A stretch of 23,061 bases of DNA from Acidobacteriaceae bacterium (GCA_003140785.1 PLKY01000129.1:1336-24396), one strand, 5' to 3'. Positions 6,450 to 17,210 are shown, numbered from the stretch's first letter. Numbers and translations: made by a program. Notes: a model not told the origin generated them from the sequence alone.

Positions 6450-8888
6450 GTGCGAATCAGGGACTTCTCTATACGATTCAACTTGGGCCTTCTCACTATC
6501 TCCGCCAGCATGCTAGCCGTGCTGCTCGCTTGCTTCGGAATTGCGATTTACGAGTGGCAAAGTTTTCGCGCGAGTGCCGTTCGCGAACTCACCGCCTTGG
6601 CCGACACCCTCGGCGCAAATACCGCGGCATCCCTTGCCTTCAACGATCAACGCACCGCCCAAGAGATGCTGAGCGCCCTTGCCACCGAGCCTAGGGTTCT
6701 CGTGGCCTGTCTCTACGACAACCGGGGGCGGGTCTTTGCGGGTTACCACAGTTCTGGCGGATCATCTTCGCTCCTTCCTGCACCGCGCAGGGACGGAGCC
6801 TATTACGATGGCGAATCCCTCACTCTTTTTCGCGGTGTCGTCCTCAAGGGAGAGCGCACCGGATCCATTGCCCTCGTCTTCGATCTGCGCGGGTTCCGCT
6901 CGCGGCTTCTCGAATATGCGAAGATCGTCCTTCTGGTCCTTCTGGTCTCCGTTCTCGCCGCTTTTCTGGCTTCTCTTCGCCTTGCGCACTCCATCGCCGA
7001 CCCCTTAGTGCAACTGGCCGCTGTAGCTCACCGCATTTCAAGCGACAAGGACTACTCCGTCCGTGCCGGTATCCGCTCCGGCGGGGAAACCGGCCTTCTC
7101 GTCGATTCCTTCAATGAAATGCTTTCCCAGATCGAATCGCGCGAACGGGCCCTCAAAGATGCGCTCAGTTCCCTTCAGGACAGTGAGGAGCGCTATGCCC
7201 TCGCTGCTCGCGGCGCGAACGACGGCCTCTGGGACTGGAATCTCGTTACCGGTGAAATCTACTTTTCCCCCCGCTGGGGGCAGATGCTCGGTTACTCGGA
7301 GACTGAGTGCTGGACCTCACCAGAACAGTGGTTCAGCCACATTCATGCAGAAGACCGCGAGCGGGTTCGCACCGCGATTACAGCGCATCGCGACGGCAAA
7401 ACCCCGGAATTCGTAAGTGAATACCGCATGCGTCAAAAATCCGGCGGCTATATCTGGACGCTTAGTCGCGGTATCGCGGTCCGCGATTCGGCCGGCAAGG
7501 CAATCCGCATGGCCGGCTCACAGACGGATATTACTGAAGGCAAAATCGTCGACCCGCTCACGCGCCTCCCAAACCGCCCCTACTTCATGGACCGCCTCGA
7601 GTCCGCGATCGAGAATGCGCGTCAGCAGAAAAAGCTCTTCGCGGTCCTGTTCGTCGACCTCGACCAGTTCAAACAGGTCAATGACAGCCTCGGACATGGA
7701 GCAGGCGACGAGTTGCTCATCGATTTCGCCGGACGGCTGCGTGCCGGTGTCCGCTCCAATTCGCGTCGGAACGGCACCGCGGAGTCCGTTGTAGCGCGTA
7801 TCGGCGGAGATGAGTTCGCGATTTTACTCGGTCATATCCAGCGTGAGACCGACGCCTCGAAGGTCTCTACCCGTATTCTCAAGCGGCTGGGCGAGCCGTT
7901 TTATGTAGACGGTCGCAAGATATTTGTCTCAGCCAGCATCGGCATCGCCCTCAGTTCCACCGGCAGGACTCCGGAAGAACTTCTCCACAATGCGGACACC
8001 GCCATGTATCAAGCCAAGACCAACGGTAAAGCACGGTTTGAATTCTTCAATGAGGGATTGCGCAAGTTGGTCGTCACTCGCTTTGAGATCGAAACCGGCC
8101 TGCGCAAAGCCATCGACGCCGACCAGCTGGTGCTTTACTACCAGCCGATCGTCTCGGCCGGCGATTCTCGACTTTGTGGTTTGGAGGCACTCGTTCGCTG
8201 GAATCACCCCGAACGCGGGTTCATTCTCCCCGGCGAGTTCATTCCCGTTGCCGAGGAAAGCGACCTCATCGTCCTCCTTGGGCGCTGGGTTCTGGTCGAG
8301 GCTTGCCGTCAGATGGCCGAATGGCAGAAGACCTTTGCTTCCGGTCCTTCTCTCACAATCAGTGTGAATATCTCCGCCCGGCAATTGAGCGATCCCCGCC
8401 TGATGGAGGATGTGCAGTTTGCTCTCGCCGAATCCGGACTGAATCCCAAGTCGCTGGCGCTTGAGATGACCGAAAGCTCCATCATGGGAAATGCCAAGCA
8501 GACCGTGGAGATCCTTGACCGACTGAAGGCGATGAAAATCCGGCTCCAAATTGACGACTTCGGAACTGGATACTCTTCGTTGAGCCGTCTCCAGCGGTTG
8601 CCATTCGATAATCTCAAGATCGACCGCTCTTTCATCCGTGAACTGAGCAGCGGAAACAGTAGCCTGGATATCTTAAAAGCCATCATGCAACTGGCTCACT
8701 CTCTCAGACTCGAGGTCGTCGCCGAAGGAGTTGAGACTGAGGAACAGTTATCCAGCTTGCGCCAATTAGGCTGCGATTACATGCAGGGGTTCCTGTTCTC
8801 GAAACCAGTCGACGCTGAGGCAGCCGGGGAGCTGTACAAGGAGGCCTGCGAGGCCGACCCGTTCTCTCTTGCATCTGCGCTTCTGTGA
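6450..8888 (+). CDS. Membrane c-di-GMP enzyme: CHASE8-HAMP-PAS-GGDEF-EAL
   Basis: The protein has 812 residues. The start is GTG 6450, with GGGGAAGG 7 nt upstream and the YfiR-like stop 4 nt before. Order: membrane helix (about 12-33); periplasmic CHASE8-like sensor (about 35-150, with ANTAASLAFND and a VACLYD strand, as in YfiN); second helix (about 155-176); HAMP (about 177-230); PAS (about 245-366, GLWDWNLVTGEIYFSPRW); GGDEF (about 368-535); EAL (about 555-800). The synthase motif GGDEF is intact (452-456). The phosphodiesterase residues also look intact: EALVRW (579-584), NISARQL, EMTESS, DDFGTGYSS (from 702), NLKIDRSF, AEGVE and QGF. The inhibitory RxxD site before GGDEF is absent (T443...S446). 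Pseudomonas YfiN lacks both PAS and EAL. It may make or degrade c-di-GMP; the net direction cannot be read from sequence. YfiR is the likely periplasmic partner. Confidence 0.92.
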   Translation: MRIRDFSIRFNLGLLTISASMLAVLLACFGIAIYEWQSFRASAVRELTALADTLGANTAASLAFNDQRTAQEMLSALATEPRVLVACLYDNRGRVFAGYHSSGGSSSLLPAPRRDGAYYDGESLTLFRGVVLKGERTGSIALVFDLRGFRSRLLEYAKIVLLVLLVSVLAAFLASLRLAHSIADPLVQLAAVAHRISSDKDYSVRAGIRSGGETGLLVDSFNEMLSQIESRERALKDALSSLQDSEERYALAARGANDGLWDWNLVTGEIYFSPRWGQMLGYSETECWTSPEQWFSHIHAEDRERVRTAITAHRDGKTPEFVSEYRMRQKSGGYIWTLSRGIAVRDSAGKAIRMAGSQTDITEGKIVDPLTRLPNRPYFMDRLESAIENARQQKKLFAVLFVDLDQFKQVNDSLGHGAGDELLIDFAGRLRAGVRSNSRRNGTAESVVARIGGDEFAILLGHIQRETDASKVSTRILKRLGEPFYVDGRKIFVSASIGIALSSTGRTPEELLHNADTAMYQAKTNGKARFEFFNEGLRKLVVTRFEIETGLRKAIDADQLVLYYQPIVSAGDSRLCGLEALVRWNHPERGFILPGEFIPVAEESDLIVLLGRWVLVEACRQMAEWQKTFASGPSLTISVNISARQLSDPRLMEDVQFALAESGLNPKSLALEMTESSIMGNAKQTVEILDRLKAMKIRLQIDDFGTGYSSLSRLQRLPFDNLKIDRSFIRELSSGNSSLDILKAIMQLAHSLRLEVVAEGVETEEQLSSLRQLGCDYMQGFLFSKPVDAEAAGELYKEACEADPFSLASALL

Positions 8889-8901
8889 CGGCATCACAAT
8901 G

Positions 8902-8914
8902 CGCCCGAAGGGCG
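8902..8914. terminator. Short GC hairpin between convergent genes
   Basis: CGCCC (8902-8906) and GGGCG (8910-8914) pair around GAA, in the 71-bp gap between the c-di-GMP gene (plus) and gltD (minus). Read on the minus strand, the loop is TTC. There is no long T-run on either side, so it is at best a weak shared terminator. Confidence 0.3.
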
Positions 8915-8959
8915 AATTGATCGTGTTTTGGACGCGCAGCTCGGGGCGTTTGCGAATCA

Positions 8960-10405
8960 TCACGCACGCGCGCGGTGGATTTGCGACGGCTGTGCAGCCT
9001 CTTTCTGAACCAGGTAGCCATCGACTGCTGCAGCCGCCTTGCGCCCTTCCGCGATGGCCCAGACCACCAGCGACTGGCCACGACGCATGTCGCCGGCCGC
9101 AAAGATGCCGTCGACTGAGGACATGTAATCCGTAGTTGCCACGTTGCCGCGCGCATCGAGCGCCACGCCCAGTTGCTCAATCATTCCGTTGCGCACCGGG
9201 CCGAGGAAGCCCATCGCCAGCAGAACAAGGTCCACGTCGAGGGTGAACTCAGAGCTCGCGATCGCTTCGAACTTCGGCGGCGGTCCCACGCGTGTCGCGT
9301 GCAACTGTTTCACTTCGCCATTTTCATCGCCGGTGAACTGAATGCTGTTGATGCTCCAGTCCCGGATGCCGCCCTCTTCGTGTGCGCTCTCCGTGCGGAG
9401 TTGCAGCGGCCACAACGGCCAGGGCGTGGAGGCAGCGCGCAATTCTGGAGGCTTTGGCATAATTTCAAATTGGTGCACACTTTTCGCGCCCTGGCGATGG
9501 CTCGTCCCCAGGCAGTCTGCACCGGTATCGCCGCCGCCAATGATCAGCACGTGCTTGTCCGCAGCGCAGATCGAGGCAGCGGGGTCAATGTAATCGCCCT
9601 CATTGCGGCGATTCTGCTGGGGCAGAAATTCCATTGCGTAGTGAATGCCTTTGAGTTCGCGTCCGGGGATTGCGAGGTTGCGCGGATGCTCGGAGCCCCC
9701 GCAAAGCAGGATCGCGTCATAGTGGCCGGTTAGCGCATCGACCGGCACATTCACGCCGACGTGTGCATTGGTCAGGAAGGTGACGCCTTCGGCGCGCATC
9801 TGTTCAATGCGTCGATCGATGAAGTGCTTTTCCAGCTTGAAATTCGGGATACCGTAGCGGAGTAAACCGCCGATGCGGTCGTTTTTCTCGAAGACCGTCA
9901 CCGAATGCCCGGCACGCCGCAACTGTTGTGCGGCGGCCAAACCAGAAGGTCCGCTTCCGACTACAGCCACGCGCTTGCCGGTGTTGTGCTCGGGCGGCTC
10001 AGGATGAATCCAGCCCTCGTCCCATCCGCGTTCCACGATGCTGCGCTCGATCAGCTTGATCGAGACGGGCGGCGAAGTGATTCCCAGTACGCAGGAAGCT
10101 TCGCACGGCGCGGGGCAAATGCGTCCGGTGAATTCAGGAAAATTATTGGTCGCGTGCAAGCGGCGAACGGCGCTCTGCCAACGGCCGTTGTATACGAGAT
10201 CGTTCCAGTCGGGGATGAGATTGTTGACAGGGCAGCCGGTATGGCAGAAGGGGACACCGCAATCCATGCAGCGTGCGCCCTGGTCGCGCTGCTTCTCTTC
10301 GGGGAATGGCTCGTAGATTTCGAACCAATCCTGCACGCGATCTTCTATCTTGCGGCGGACCGGCTGTTCGCGTTCGATTTCAAGAAATCCGGTGATCTTA
10401 CCCAT
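8960..10405 (-). CDS. gltD: Glutamate synthase (NADPH), small subunit
   Basis: The protein has 481 residues, normal for GltD. It feeds electrons from NADPH through FAD and two 4Fe-4S clusters to GltB, which makes two glutamates from glutamine and 2-oxoglutarate in the cytoplasm. The N-terminal region has the iron-sulfur cysteines: CMDCGVPFCHTGCP (about residues 42-55) and CPAPCEASC. An FAD-binding VAVVGSGPSGLAAA motif follows, then an NADPH-binding VLIIGGGDTGADC motif, and near the C-end the GIFAAGDMRRGQS FAD motif. The gene begins inside the end of gltB (ATGGGTAA, 8-nt overlap), so the two are translationally coupled. Its own sequence shows no damage. Related NADPH-dependent flavoproteins with the same fold exist, but the overlap with gltB settles the call. 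Confidence 0.95.
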   Translation of the reverse strand: MGKITGFLEIEREQPVRRKIEDRVQDWFEIYEPFPEEKQRDQGARCMDCGVPFCHTGCPVNNLIPDWNDLVYNGRWQSAVRRLHATNNFPEFTGRICPAPCEASCVLGITSPPVSIKLIERSIVERGWDEGWIHPEPPEHNTGKRVAVVGSGPSGLAAAQQLRRAGHSVTVFEKNDRIGGLLRYGIPNFKLEKHFIDRRIEQMRAEGVTFLTNAHVGVNVPVDALTGHYDAILLCGGSEHPRNLAIPGRELKGIHYAMEFLPQQNRRNEGDYIDPAASICAADKHVLIIGGGDTGADCLGTSHRQGAKSVHQFEIMPKPPELRAASTPWPLWPLQLRTESAHEEGGIRDWSINSIQFTGDENGEVKQLHATRVGPPPKFEAIASSEFTLDVDLVLLAMGFLGPVRNGMIEQLGVALDARGNVATTDYMSSVDGIFAAGDMRRGQSLVVWAIAEGRKAAAAVDGYLVQKEAAQPSQIHRARA

Positions 10406-11729
10406 GATGTGCCTCCGCAGTAGCCGTCACCGGAGGCGACGAAAGAATCTGTGGCGCATATTCCGATTCAACGCGAGGGACTCCGAGCACGCGCTTGTAT
10501 TCGTGCGGGAAAACCTTGATGAATCGCTGTTGCGCATCGACCCAATGTTCCAGGATCCATGCGGCGCGCGGGCTGCCGGTCAGGTCGCGATGGCGTTCAA
10601 GCAGCCCTCTCACCTCGGCCACATCCTCGTCGCTAATGAGAGGCTCCAGATCGACACTGGACTTGTTGCAACGGCGCGATGAAAAATCACCCTGATCGTC
10701 GTAAACAAAAGCGCGCCCCCCGCTCATGCCCGCCGCGAAGTTTCGGCCCGTCGCGCCAATCACCACCACGAGGCCATTTGTCATGTACTCGCAGCCGTGG
10801 TCCCCCACGCCTTCTACAACTGCTGTCGCGCCAGAGTTGCGCACCGCGAATCGTTCGCCCGCGATTCCATTCAGGAATGTTTCTCCGCTGGTCGCTCCAT
10901 ACAAAACCACGTTGCCGACAAGGATGCTTTCTTCCGGCAGGAAGCTTGAAGTCTTAGGCGGATACGCAATAATGCGGCCGCCTGAAAGACCCTTTCCGAC
11001 ATAATCGTTGGCATCGCCTTCAAGCTCAAGCGTCACGCCTGTGGGCACAAACGCGCCAAAGCTTTGTCCAGCTGATCCGGCGAACTTGAAATGAATCGTT
11101 TCGTCCGGGAGTCCAGCCGAGCCGTAGCGCCGCGCAATCTCGCCGCCCAGCATGCCTCCCACGGTGCGGTGCACGTTGCGAATCGCGAAGTTGCCGGCGA
11201 CAGGTGTCTTCGACTCGAGGGCCGGCGCCGCCTTGGCGATCAGCGCATGGTCGAGCGCCTGGTCGAGCCCATGATCCTGCGCCTGCATCTTGCGCCGCGC
11301 CACGCGCGAAGGAACTGTGGGCACATAAAGAATCGCGGAGAGATCGATGCCTTTCGCCTTCCAGTGCGCATCGGCGATCGAGGCGTCGATCTTATCCACG
11401 CGGCCCACCATCTCGTCGACGGTGCGGAAACCGAGCTTGGCCATGTGCTGCCGCATTTGCTCGGCGATGAAGAAGAAAAAGTTGATCACATGCTCCGGCT
11501 GCCCACTGAAGCGTGCGCGCAGCACCGGGTCCTGCGTCGCAATGCCGACTGAACAAGTGTTCAGATGGCACTTGCGCATCATGATGCAGCCCATGGTGAT
11601 CAGCGGCGTTGTCGCGAAGCCATACTCTTCGGCTCCCAGCAGCGCAGCAATCACCACATCGCGGCCTGTTTGAAGTTTGCCATCGGTCTGCACTTTGATC
11701 CGGCCGCGCAGGTCGTTGAGCAAGAGCAC
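10398..11729 (-). CDS. gltB: Glutamate synthase large subunit, C-terminal part (after in-frame stop)
   Basis: This is the downstream part of gltB, in the same frame as the upstream part and separated from it only by TAG (11733-11735) and CAG. A GTG (11729-11727) directly after could in principle allow re-initiation, but no ribosome site is evident. It carries the second half of the FMN/2-oxoglutarate barrel (QTDGKLQTGRDVVIAALLGA), the 3Fe-4S cysteines in CIMMRKCHLNTC (C-x5-C-x4-C) and the C-terminal GXGXG beta-helix (GLSGGRIIAY, MSGGRAFVYD). It ends in TAA overlapping the gltD start. No further stops or gaps are seen, so if the protein is lost, the loss is recent. The break falls inside a catalytic domain, unlike natural split glutamate synthases, which divide at domain borders. 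Confidence 0.85.
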   Translation of the reverse strand: MLLLNDLRGRIKVQTDGKLQTGRDVVIAALLGAEEYGFATTPLITMGCIMMRKCHLNTCSVGIATQDPVLRARFSGQPEHVINFFFFIAEQMRQHMAKLGFRTVDEMVGRVDKIDASIADAHWKAKGIDLSAILYVPTVPSRVARRKMQAQDHGLDQALDHALIAKAAPALESKTPVAGNFAIRNVHRTVGGMLGGEIARRYGSAGLPDETIHFKFAGSAGQSFGAFVPTGVTLELEGDANDYVGKGLSGGRIIAYPPKTSSFLPEESILVGNVVLYGATSGETFLNGIAGERFAVRNSGATAVVEGVGDHGCEYMTNGLVVVIGATGRNFAAGMSGGRAFVYDDQGDFSSRRCNKSSVDLEPLISDEDVAEVRGLLERHRDLTGSPRAAWILEHWVDAQQRFIKVFPHEYKRVLGVPRVESEYAPQILSSPPVTATAEAHHG

Positions 11730-11732
11730 CTG

Positions 11733-11735
11733 CTA
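11733..11735 (-). other. gltB: In-frame TAG stop inside gltB
   Basis: The minus strand reads ...P-W-E-L-G-L-A-E-T, TAG, Q-V-L-L-L-N-D-L-R-G.... Both sides match the conserved GltB segment (E. coli has WELGLVEAQQAL at this place, from memory) with no residue lost. One C-to-T change in a CAG glutamine codon would produce it. It is a substitution, not a frameshift. Confidence 0.9.
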
Positions 11736-14700
11736 CGTTTCCGCGAGGCCCAACTCCCATGGCAACCCGGCATGCTTGATCGAACTCAGCGGTGAAGCGC
11801 CCGTCCCGCCGTTGTCGCCCGAGATGAGCACGACATCCGCGTGCGCTTTCGAGACACCTGCGGCAACTGTCCCCACGCCCACTTCCGAAACGAGCTTGAC
11901 TGCAATGCGCGCCTTTGGATTGACATTCTTCAGATCGAAGATGAGCTGGGCCAAATCTTCAATCGAGTAAATGTCATGATGAGGCGGCGGCGAGATCAAC
12001 CCCACGCCTGGAATCGAGTGGCGTGTCTTCGCAATAATCTCATCGACTTTGTGACCGGGCAACTGCCCGCCCTCACCGGGCTTCGCGCCCTGCGCCATCT
12101 TGATTTGCAATTCGTCGGCATTGACGAGGTAGTTGGTCGTAACGCCGAATCGGCCACTGGCCACCTGCTTCACAGCGCTGCGGCGTGAATCGCCGTTCGC
12201 GTCGCGTTTAAATCGCTCTTCGTCTTCGCCGCCCTCGCCGGTGTTTGACATGCCACCCAAACGGTTCATCGCGATAGCAAGCGTCTCGTGTGCTTCCTTA
12301 CTAATGGACCCGAAGCTCATTGCTCCGGTCGTGAAGCGCTTCACGATTTCCTTGGCAGGCTCGACCTCTTCCAGTGGAATCGGCTCCTCGGCATACTTGA
12401 GCTTGAGCAGTCCGCGCAGCGTGCACAGGTGGCGATTCTGATCGTCAAGCAGATCCGTGTATTCCTGGAAGGTCGCGGCATTGTTCTGACGCACAGCATG
12501 CTGCAGTTTGCTGATCGTCAGCGGGTTCAGCAGGTGATATTCGCCGCCCTCGCGGTATTGGTAGTGGCCGCCAACCACAAGCTCTGTCTCCGACTCAGTG
12601 AGCGGCTGGAAAGCATAGCTGTGCTTCATCTGCGCTTCGCGCGCCAGCACTTCGAGCCCCACGCCTTCAATGCGCGACGCGGTTCCAGCAAAGTAGGCAT
12701 CTACCAGAGCCTGGTTCAGACCGACCGCTTCAAACACCTGCGCGCCACGATAGCTTTGCAGCGTGCTGATGCCCATCTTCGAAAACGTCTTGAGTAAACC
12801 CTTGTTGATGGCCTTGATGAAGTTTTTCTCGGCGTGATTGCCCGTGATGTTGTGCGGCAACAGACCGCGCCGTTTCAGATCGTGCAATGACTCGATCGCC
12901 AGGTAAGGATTGATGGCGCTTGCGCCGTAACCGATTAGCAGAGCGAAATGCATCACTTCGCGCGGCTCGCCGCTCTCAATGATGAGCGCCACCTGTGTGC
13001 GCGTCTTTTCCCGCACGAGGCGATTGTGAACTGCAGCCATTGCCAGCAGGCTGGGAATCGGCGCGTAAGTCGGATCGACGCCGCGGTCGGAGAGAATCAG
13101 CAACGTATAGCCCGAAGCCACGGCATGGGCCGCGCGGTTGCTTAAATCTTCCAATGAGTGACGGAGCCCGGATTCGCCATCCGCGGCGCGAAACAGTGCC
13201 GGCAGCGTAGTTGCCAGCAGATCGCCTGAAGAAACACGCCGCAGCTTTTCAAGGTCGCGATTGGTCAGCAGCGGATGCGGCAGTTTAAGCGTGTGGCAAT
13301 TGTCCGGCGCTTCGTCCAGAATGTTGCGCTCCGTGCCGATATAGCTGATCAGGGACATCACCAGCTCTTCGCGAATCGGATCGACGGGAGGATTCGTGAC
13401 CTGGGCAAAAAGCTGTTTGAAATAGTTGAATAGAGGCTGTGGCCGATCCGAGAGGCAAGCCAACGGCACATCGGTGCCCATGGACCCCACTGGCTCCTCG
13501 CCCTTTGCGCCCATCGGCCCGAGAAGAATGCGCATATCTTCTTCGCTGTAGCCAAACGCACGCTGGCGTCGCAGCAGCGTCTCTGGATTCGATGCGATCG
13601 TCCGGGATGGCTCCGGCAGTTGCTCCAATGTGACCTGTTGCTCTTCGAGCCACTTGCCATACGGTTGCCGCGCAGCCAGTTGCTGCTTGATCTCGGCATC
13701 CGAAATGATGCGCTTCTCCACCGTGTCCACGAGGAACATGCGGCCCGGTTGCAGTCGGCCTTTTTTGCGCACGTCCTCCGCCGGCACCTCAAGCACGCCG
13801 GCTTCTGAGGCCAACACCACAAGGTCATCCTTGGTCACGATGTAGCGACCCGGACGCAGTCCATTCCGATCGAGGGTTGCGCCGATCACGCGCCCGTCAG
13901 TAAATGCGATTGCCGCCGGCCCGTCCCACGGCTCCATCAGCGAGGCGTGGTACTCGTAGAAGGCGCGCTTATCCTCATTCATGTCGGGATTGCCCGACCA
14001 TGCCTCGGGAATCAGCATCGCCATCACGTGGGGCAGGGAACGGCCCGACTGATACAAGAATTCAACCGCATTATCGAGCGAAGCGGAGTCGCTGCCTCCC
14101 GGCACAATCACCGGAAACAGCTTTCCAATCTGATCGCCGTGCAATGGGCTTTCGAGCACGGACTGGCGCGCGTTCATCCAGCTCACATTGCCGCGAATGG
14201 TATTGATTTCGCCGTTGTGCGCCACATAGCGATAAGGGTGCGCCAGCTTCCAGCTCGGAAATGTGTTGGTGGAGAATCGCTGGTGGACAAGGCAGAGCGC
14301 ACTCGTCACCAGCGGATTGGCTAACTCAAAATAGAACTTCTCGATCTGCGGAGCCAGCATCAGCCCCTTGTAGACGATCGTGCGACAGGAAAACGACGGA
14401 ACAAAGAAGTCGTCTTTGCCTTCAATTTCGGATTCGGCAATCTCGTTCTCGGTCCGACGGCGGACGCGGTAAAGCAGCCGCTCGAACGCCTCTTCGGCTA
14501 GGTCCTTCGGGCGACCAACGAACAACTGCTCAATGTAAGGCTGTGAGGCGCGGGCTTCGCGGCCGATCGCGTCGCCATTCACCGGTGTGTCGCGCCAGCC
14601 GAGAACGGTCAGGCCCTCCTCCTGCGCGATGCGCTCGAAAACACCCTCGCATTGCAGGCGGCTGCTCTTGTCCACCGGCAGAAAACACATGGCCACGCCG

Positions 14701-14999
14701 TAGGCGCCGGCCTCAGGCAACTGGATGCCCAGTTCGCCGCACTCCCGGGCGAAAAAAACATGCGGAATCTGGATCAGGATTCCCGCTCCGTCGCCCGTCT
14801 CGGGATCGCACCCGGCGGCGCCGCGATGCGTCAGGTTGATCAGCACCTCGAGCCCCTTGCGGATAATCTCGTGGCTCTTTTCGCCCCGGATGTTGGCAAC
14901 AAGCCCCATCCCGCAGGCGTCGTGCTCATGGCGCGGATGGTAGAGCCCCTGCGGTTTCGGTTTGCGGTGACGGCTGTTCGATCGCCCCATTGAATCCAT
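11733..14999 (-). CDS. gltB: Glutamate synthase large subunit, N-terminal part (ends at in-frame stop)
   Basis: The start chosen is ATG 14999, with AGAAGG 5 nt upstream. An in-frame ATG at 15092 would add 31 unlikely residues. This part has 1088 residues, and reading through the TAG gives 1533, the usual length. Residues 1-28 are a propeptide; Cys29 in HEHDACGMGL becomes the N-terminal nucleophile of the type-2 glutamine amidotransferase domain (29 to about 430: THRGAAG, HQRFSTNT, HNGEINTI, GDGAG). The central domain (about 460-760, with RGAQVFEAVG near its end) and the first half of the FMN synthase domain follow (GAMSFGSISKEAHE, GEGG, AKPGEGGQLPG, SPPPHHDIYSIEDLAQLI, SGDNGGTGASP). The stop cuts off the cluster cysteines and the rest of the barrel, so this piece alone should not make glutamate, though it could keep glutaminase activity. 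Confidence 0.9.
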   Translation of the reverse strand: MDSMGRSNSRHRKPKPQGLYHPRHEHDACGMGLVANIRGEKSHEIIRKGLEVLINLTHRGAAGCDPETGDGAGILIQIPHVFFARECGELGIQLPEAGAYGVAMCFLPVDKSSRLQCEGVFERIAQEEGLTVLGWRDTPVNGDAIGREARASQPYIEQLFVGRPKDLAEEAFERLLYRVRRRTENEIAESEIEGKDDFFVPSFSCRTIVYKGLMLAPQIEKFYFELANPLVTSALCLVHQRFSTNTFPSWKLAHPYRYVAHNGEINTIRGNVSWMNARQSVLESPLHGDQIGKLFPVIVPGGSDSASLDNAVEFLYQSGRSLPHVMAMLIPEAWSGNPDMNEDKRAFYEYHASLMEPWDGPAAIAFTDGRVIGATLDRNGLRPGRYIVTKDDLVVLASEAGVLEVPAEDVRKKGRLQPGRMFLVDTVEKRIISDAEIKQQLAARQPYGKWLEEQQVTLEQLPEPSRTIASNPETLLRRQRAFGYSEEDMRILLGPMGAKGEEPVGSMGTDVPLACLSDRPQPLFNYFKQLFAQVTNPPVDPIREELVMSLISYIGTERNILDEAPDNCHTLKLPHPLLTNRDLEKLRRVSSGDLLATTLPALFRAADGESGLRHSLEDLSNRAAHAVASGYTLLILSDRGVDPTYAPIPSLLAMAAVHNRLVREKTRTQVALIIESGEPREVMHFALLIGYGASAINPYLAIESLHDLKRRGLLPHNITGNHAEKNFIKAINKGLLKTFSKMGISTLQSYRGAQVFEAVGLNQALVDAYFAGTASRIEGVGLEVLAREAQMKHSYAFQPLTESETELVVGGHYQYREGGEYHLLNPLTISKLQHAVRQNNAATFQEYTDLLDDQNRHLCTLRGLLKLKYAEEPIPLEEVEPAKEIVKRFTTGAMSFGSISKEAHETLAIAMNRLGGMSNTGEGGEDEERFKRDANGDSRRSAVKQVASGRFGVTTNYLVNADELQIKMAQGAKPGEGGQLPGHKVDEIIAKTRHSIPGVGLISPPPHHDIYSIEDLAQLIFDLKNVNPKARIAVKLVSEVGVGTVAAGVSKAHADVVLISGDNGGTGASPLSSIKHAGLPWELGLAET

Positions 15000-15107
15000 A
15001 GCAACCTTCTTGATCTGCAAAGTAGAGTCGGTAGTGTCGCTCAGACTGCGAAATACACAACCGCCTGGGCGCTCCGCTCTCGGAATCACCAAAGAAATCT
15101 TTCAAGA

Positions 15108-15125
15108 GGTCCATCAATATGGACC
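15108..15125. repeat. 7-bp inverted repeat in the gltB leader
   Basis: GGTCCAT (15108-15114) and ATGGACC (15119-15125) pair exactly around CAAT. The site lies about 110 nt upstream of the gltB ATG at 14999 and about 30 nt downstream of a possible minus-strand -10 box. It would fall in the 5' untranslated RNA, as a small hairpin or as a repressor site. The role is inferred. Confidence 0.35.
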
Positions 15126-15155
15126 GCACTGCGCCTGGGGTTCGCTGGACTCTTT

Positions 15156-15184
15156 AATATAAATGAAAAATTATTGATTCGCAG
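15156..15184 (-). promoter_or_regulatory. Possible gltBD promoter
   Basis: On the minus strand, TATATT (15161-15156) matches the -10 consensus at five of six positions. At 17-nt spacing the -35 place reads CTGCGA, only three of six. The surrounding 60 bp are A/T-rich, unlike the coding regions. No sigma-54 GG-N10-GC motif is visible. Separation from pckG suggests gltBD can be transcribed independently. Confidence 0.3.
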
Positions 15185-15228
15185 TAGTCATTCAGAAGCT
15201 ATTTGGAATCAATGGTCATTTGCGAAAT

Positions 15229-17070
<1,842 letters not shown>

Positions 17071-17210
17071 GCGATGGATTTGTCTCCTGCCGAGGGACTT
17101 TCTCGTTTGCGGCAATGCCGTTGTCCCGCAATTGACGGCGATTTCCATAAAGATAACAGCAACGGGAAGGTTTATCGGCTTTGCGAGTCTTCGGCTTCAG
17201 TTCGACGCCC

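Noticed and set aside
11733..11735. Pyrrolysine or selenocysteine at the gltB stop
   Set aside because: The conserved residue here is His or Gln and is not a known special amino-acid site. TAG is not the selenocysteine codon.
14926..15129. Minus-strand frame overlapping the gltB start (MRSILMDLLKDFF...)
   Set aside because: No ribosome site; its second half is the out-of-frame reading of gltB. It is more likely leader sequence than a leader peptide.
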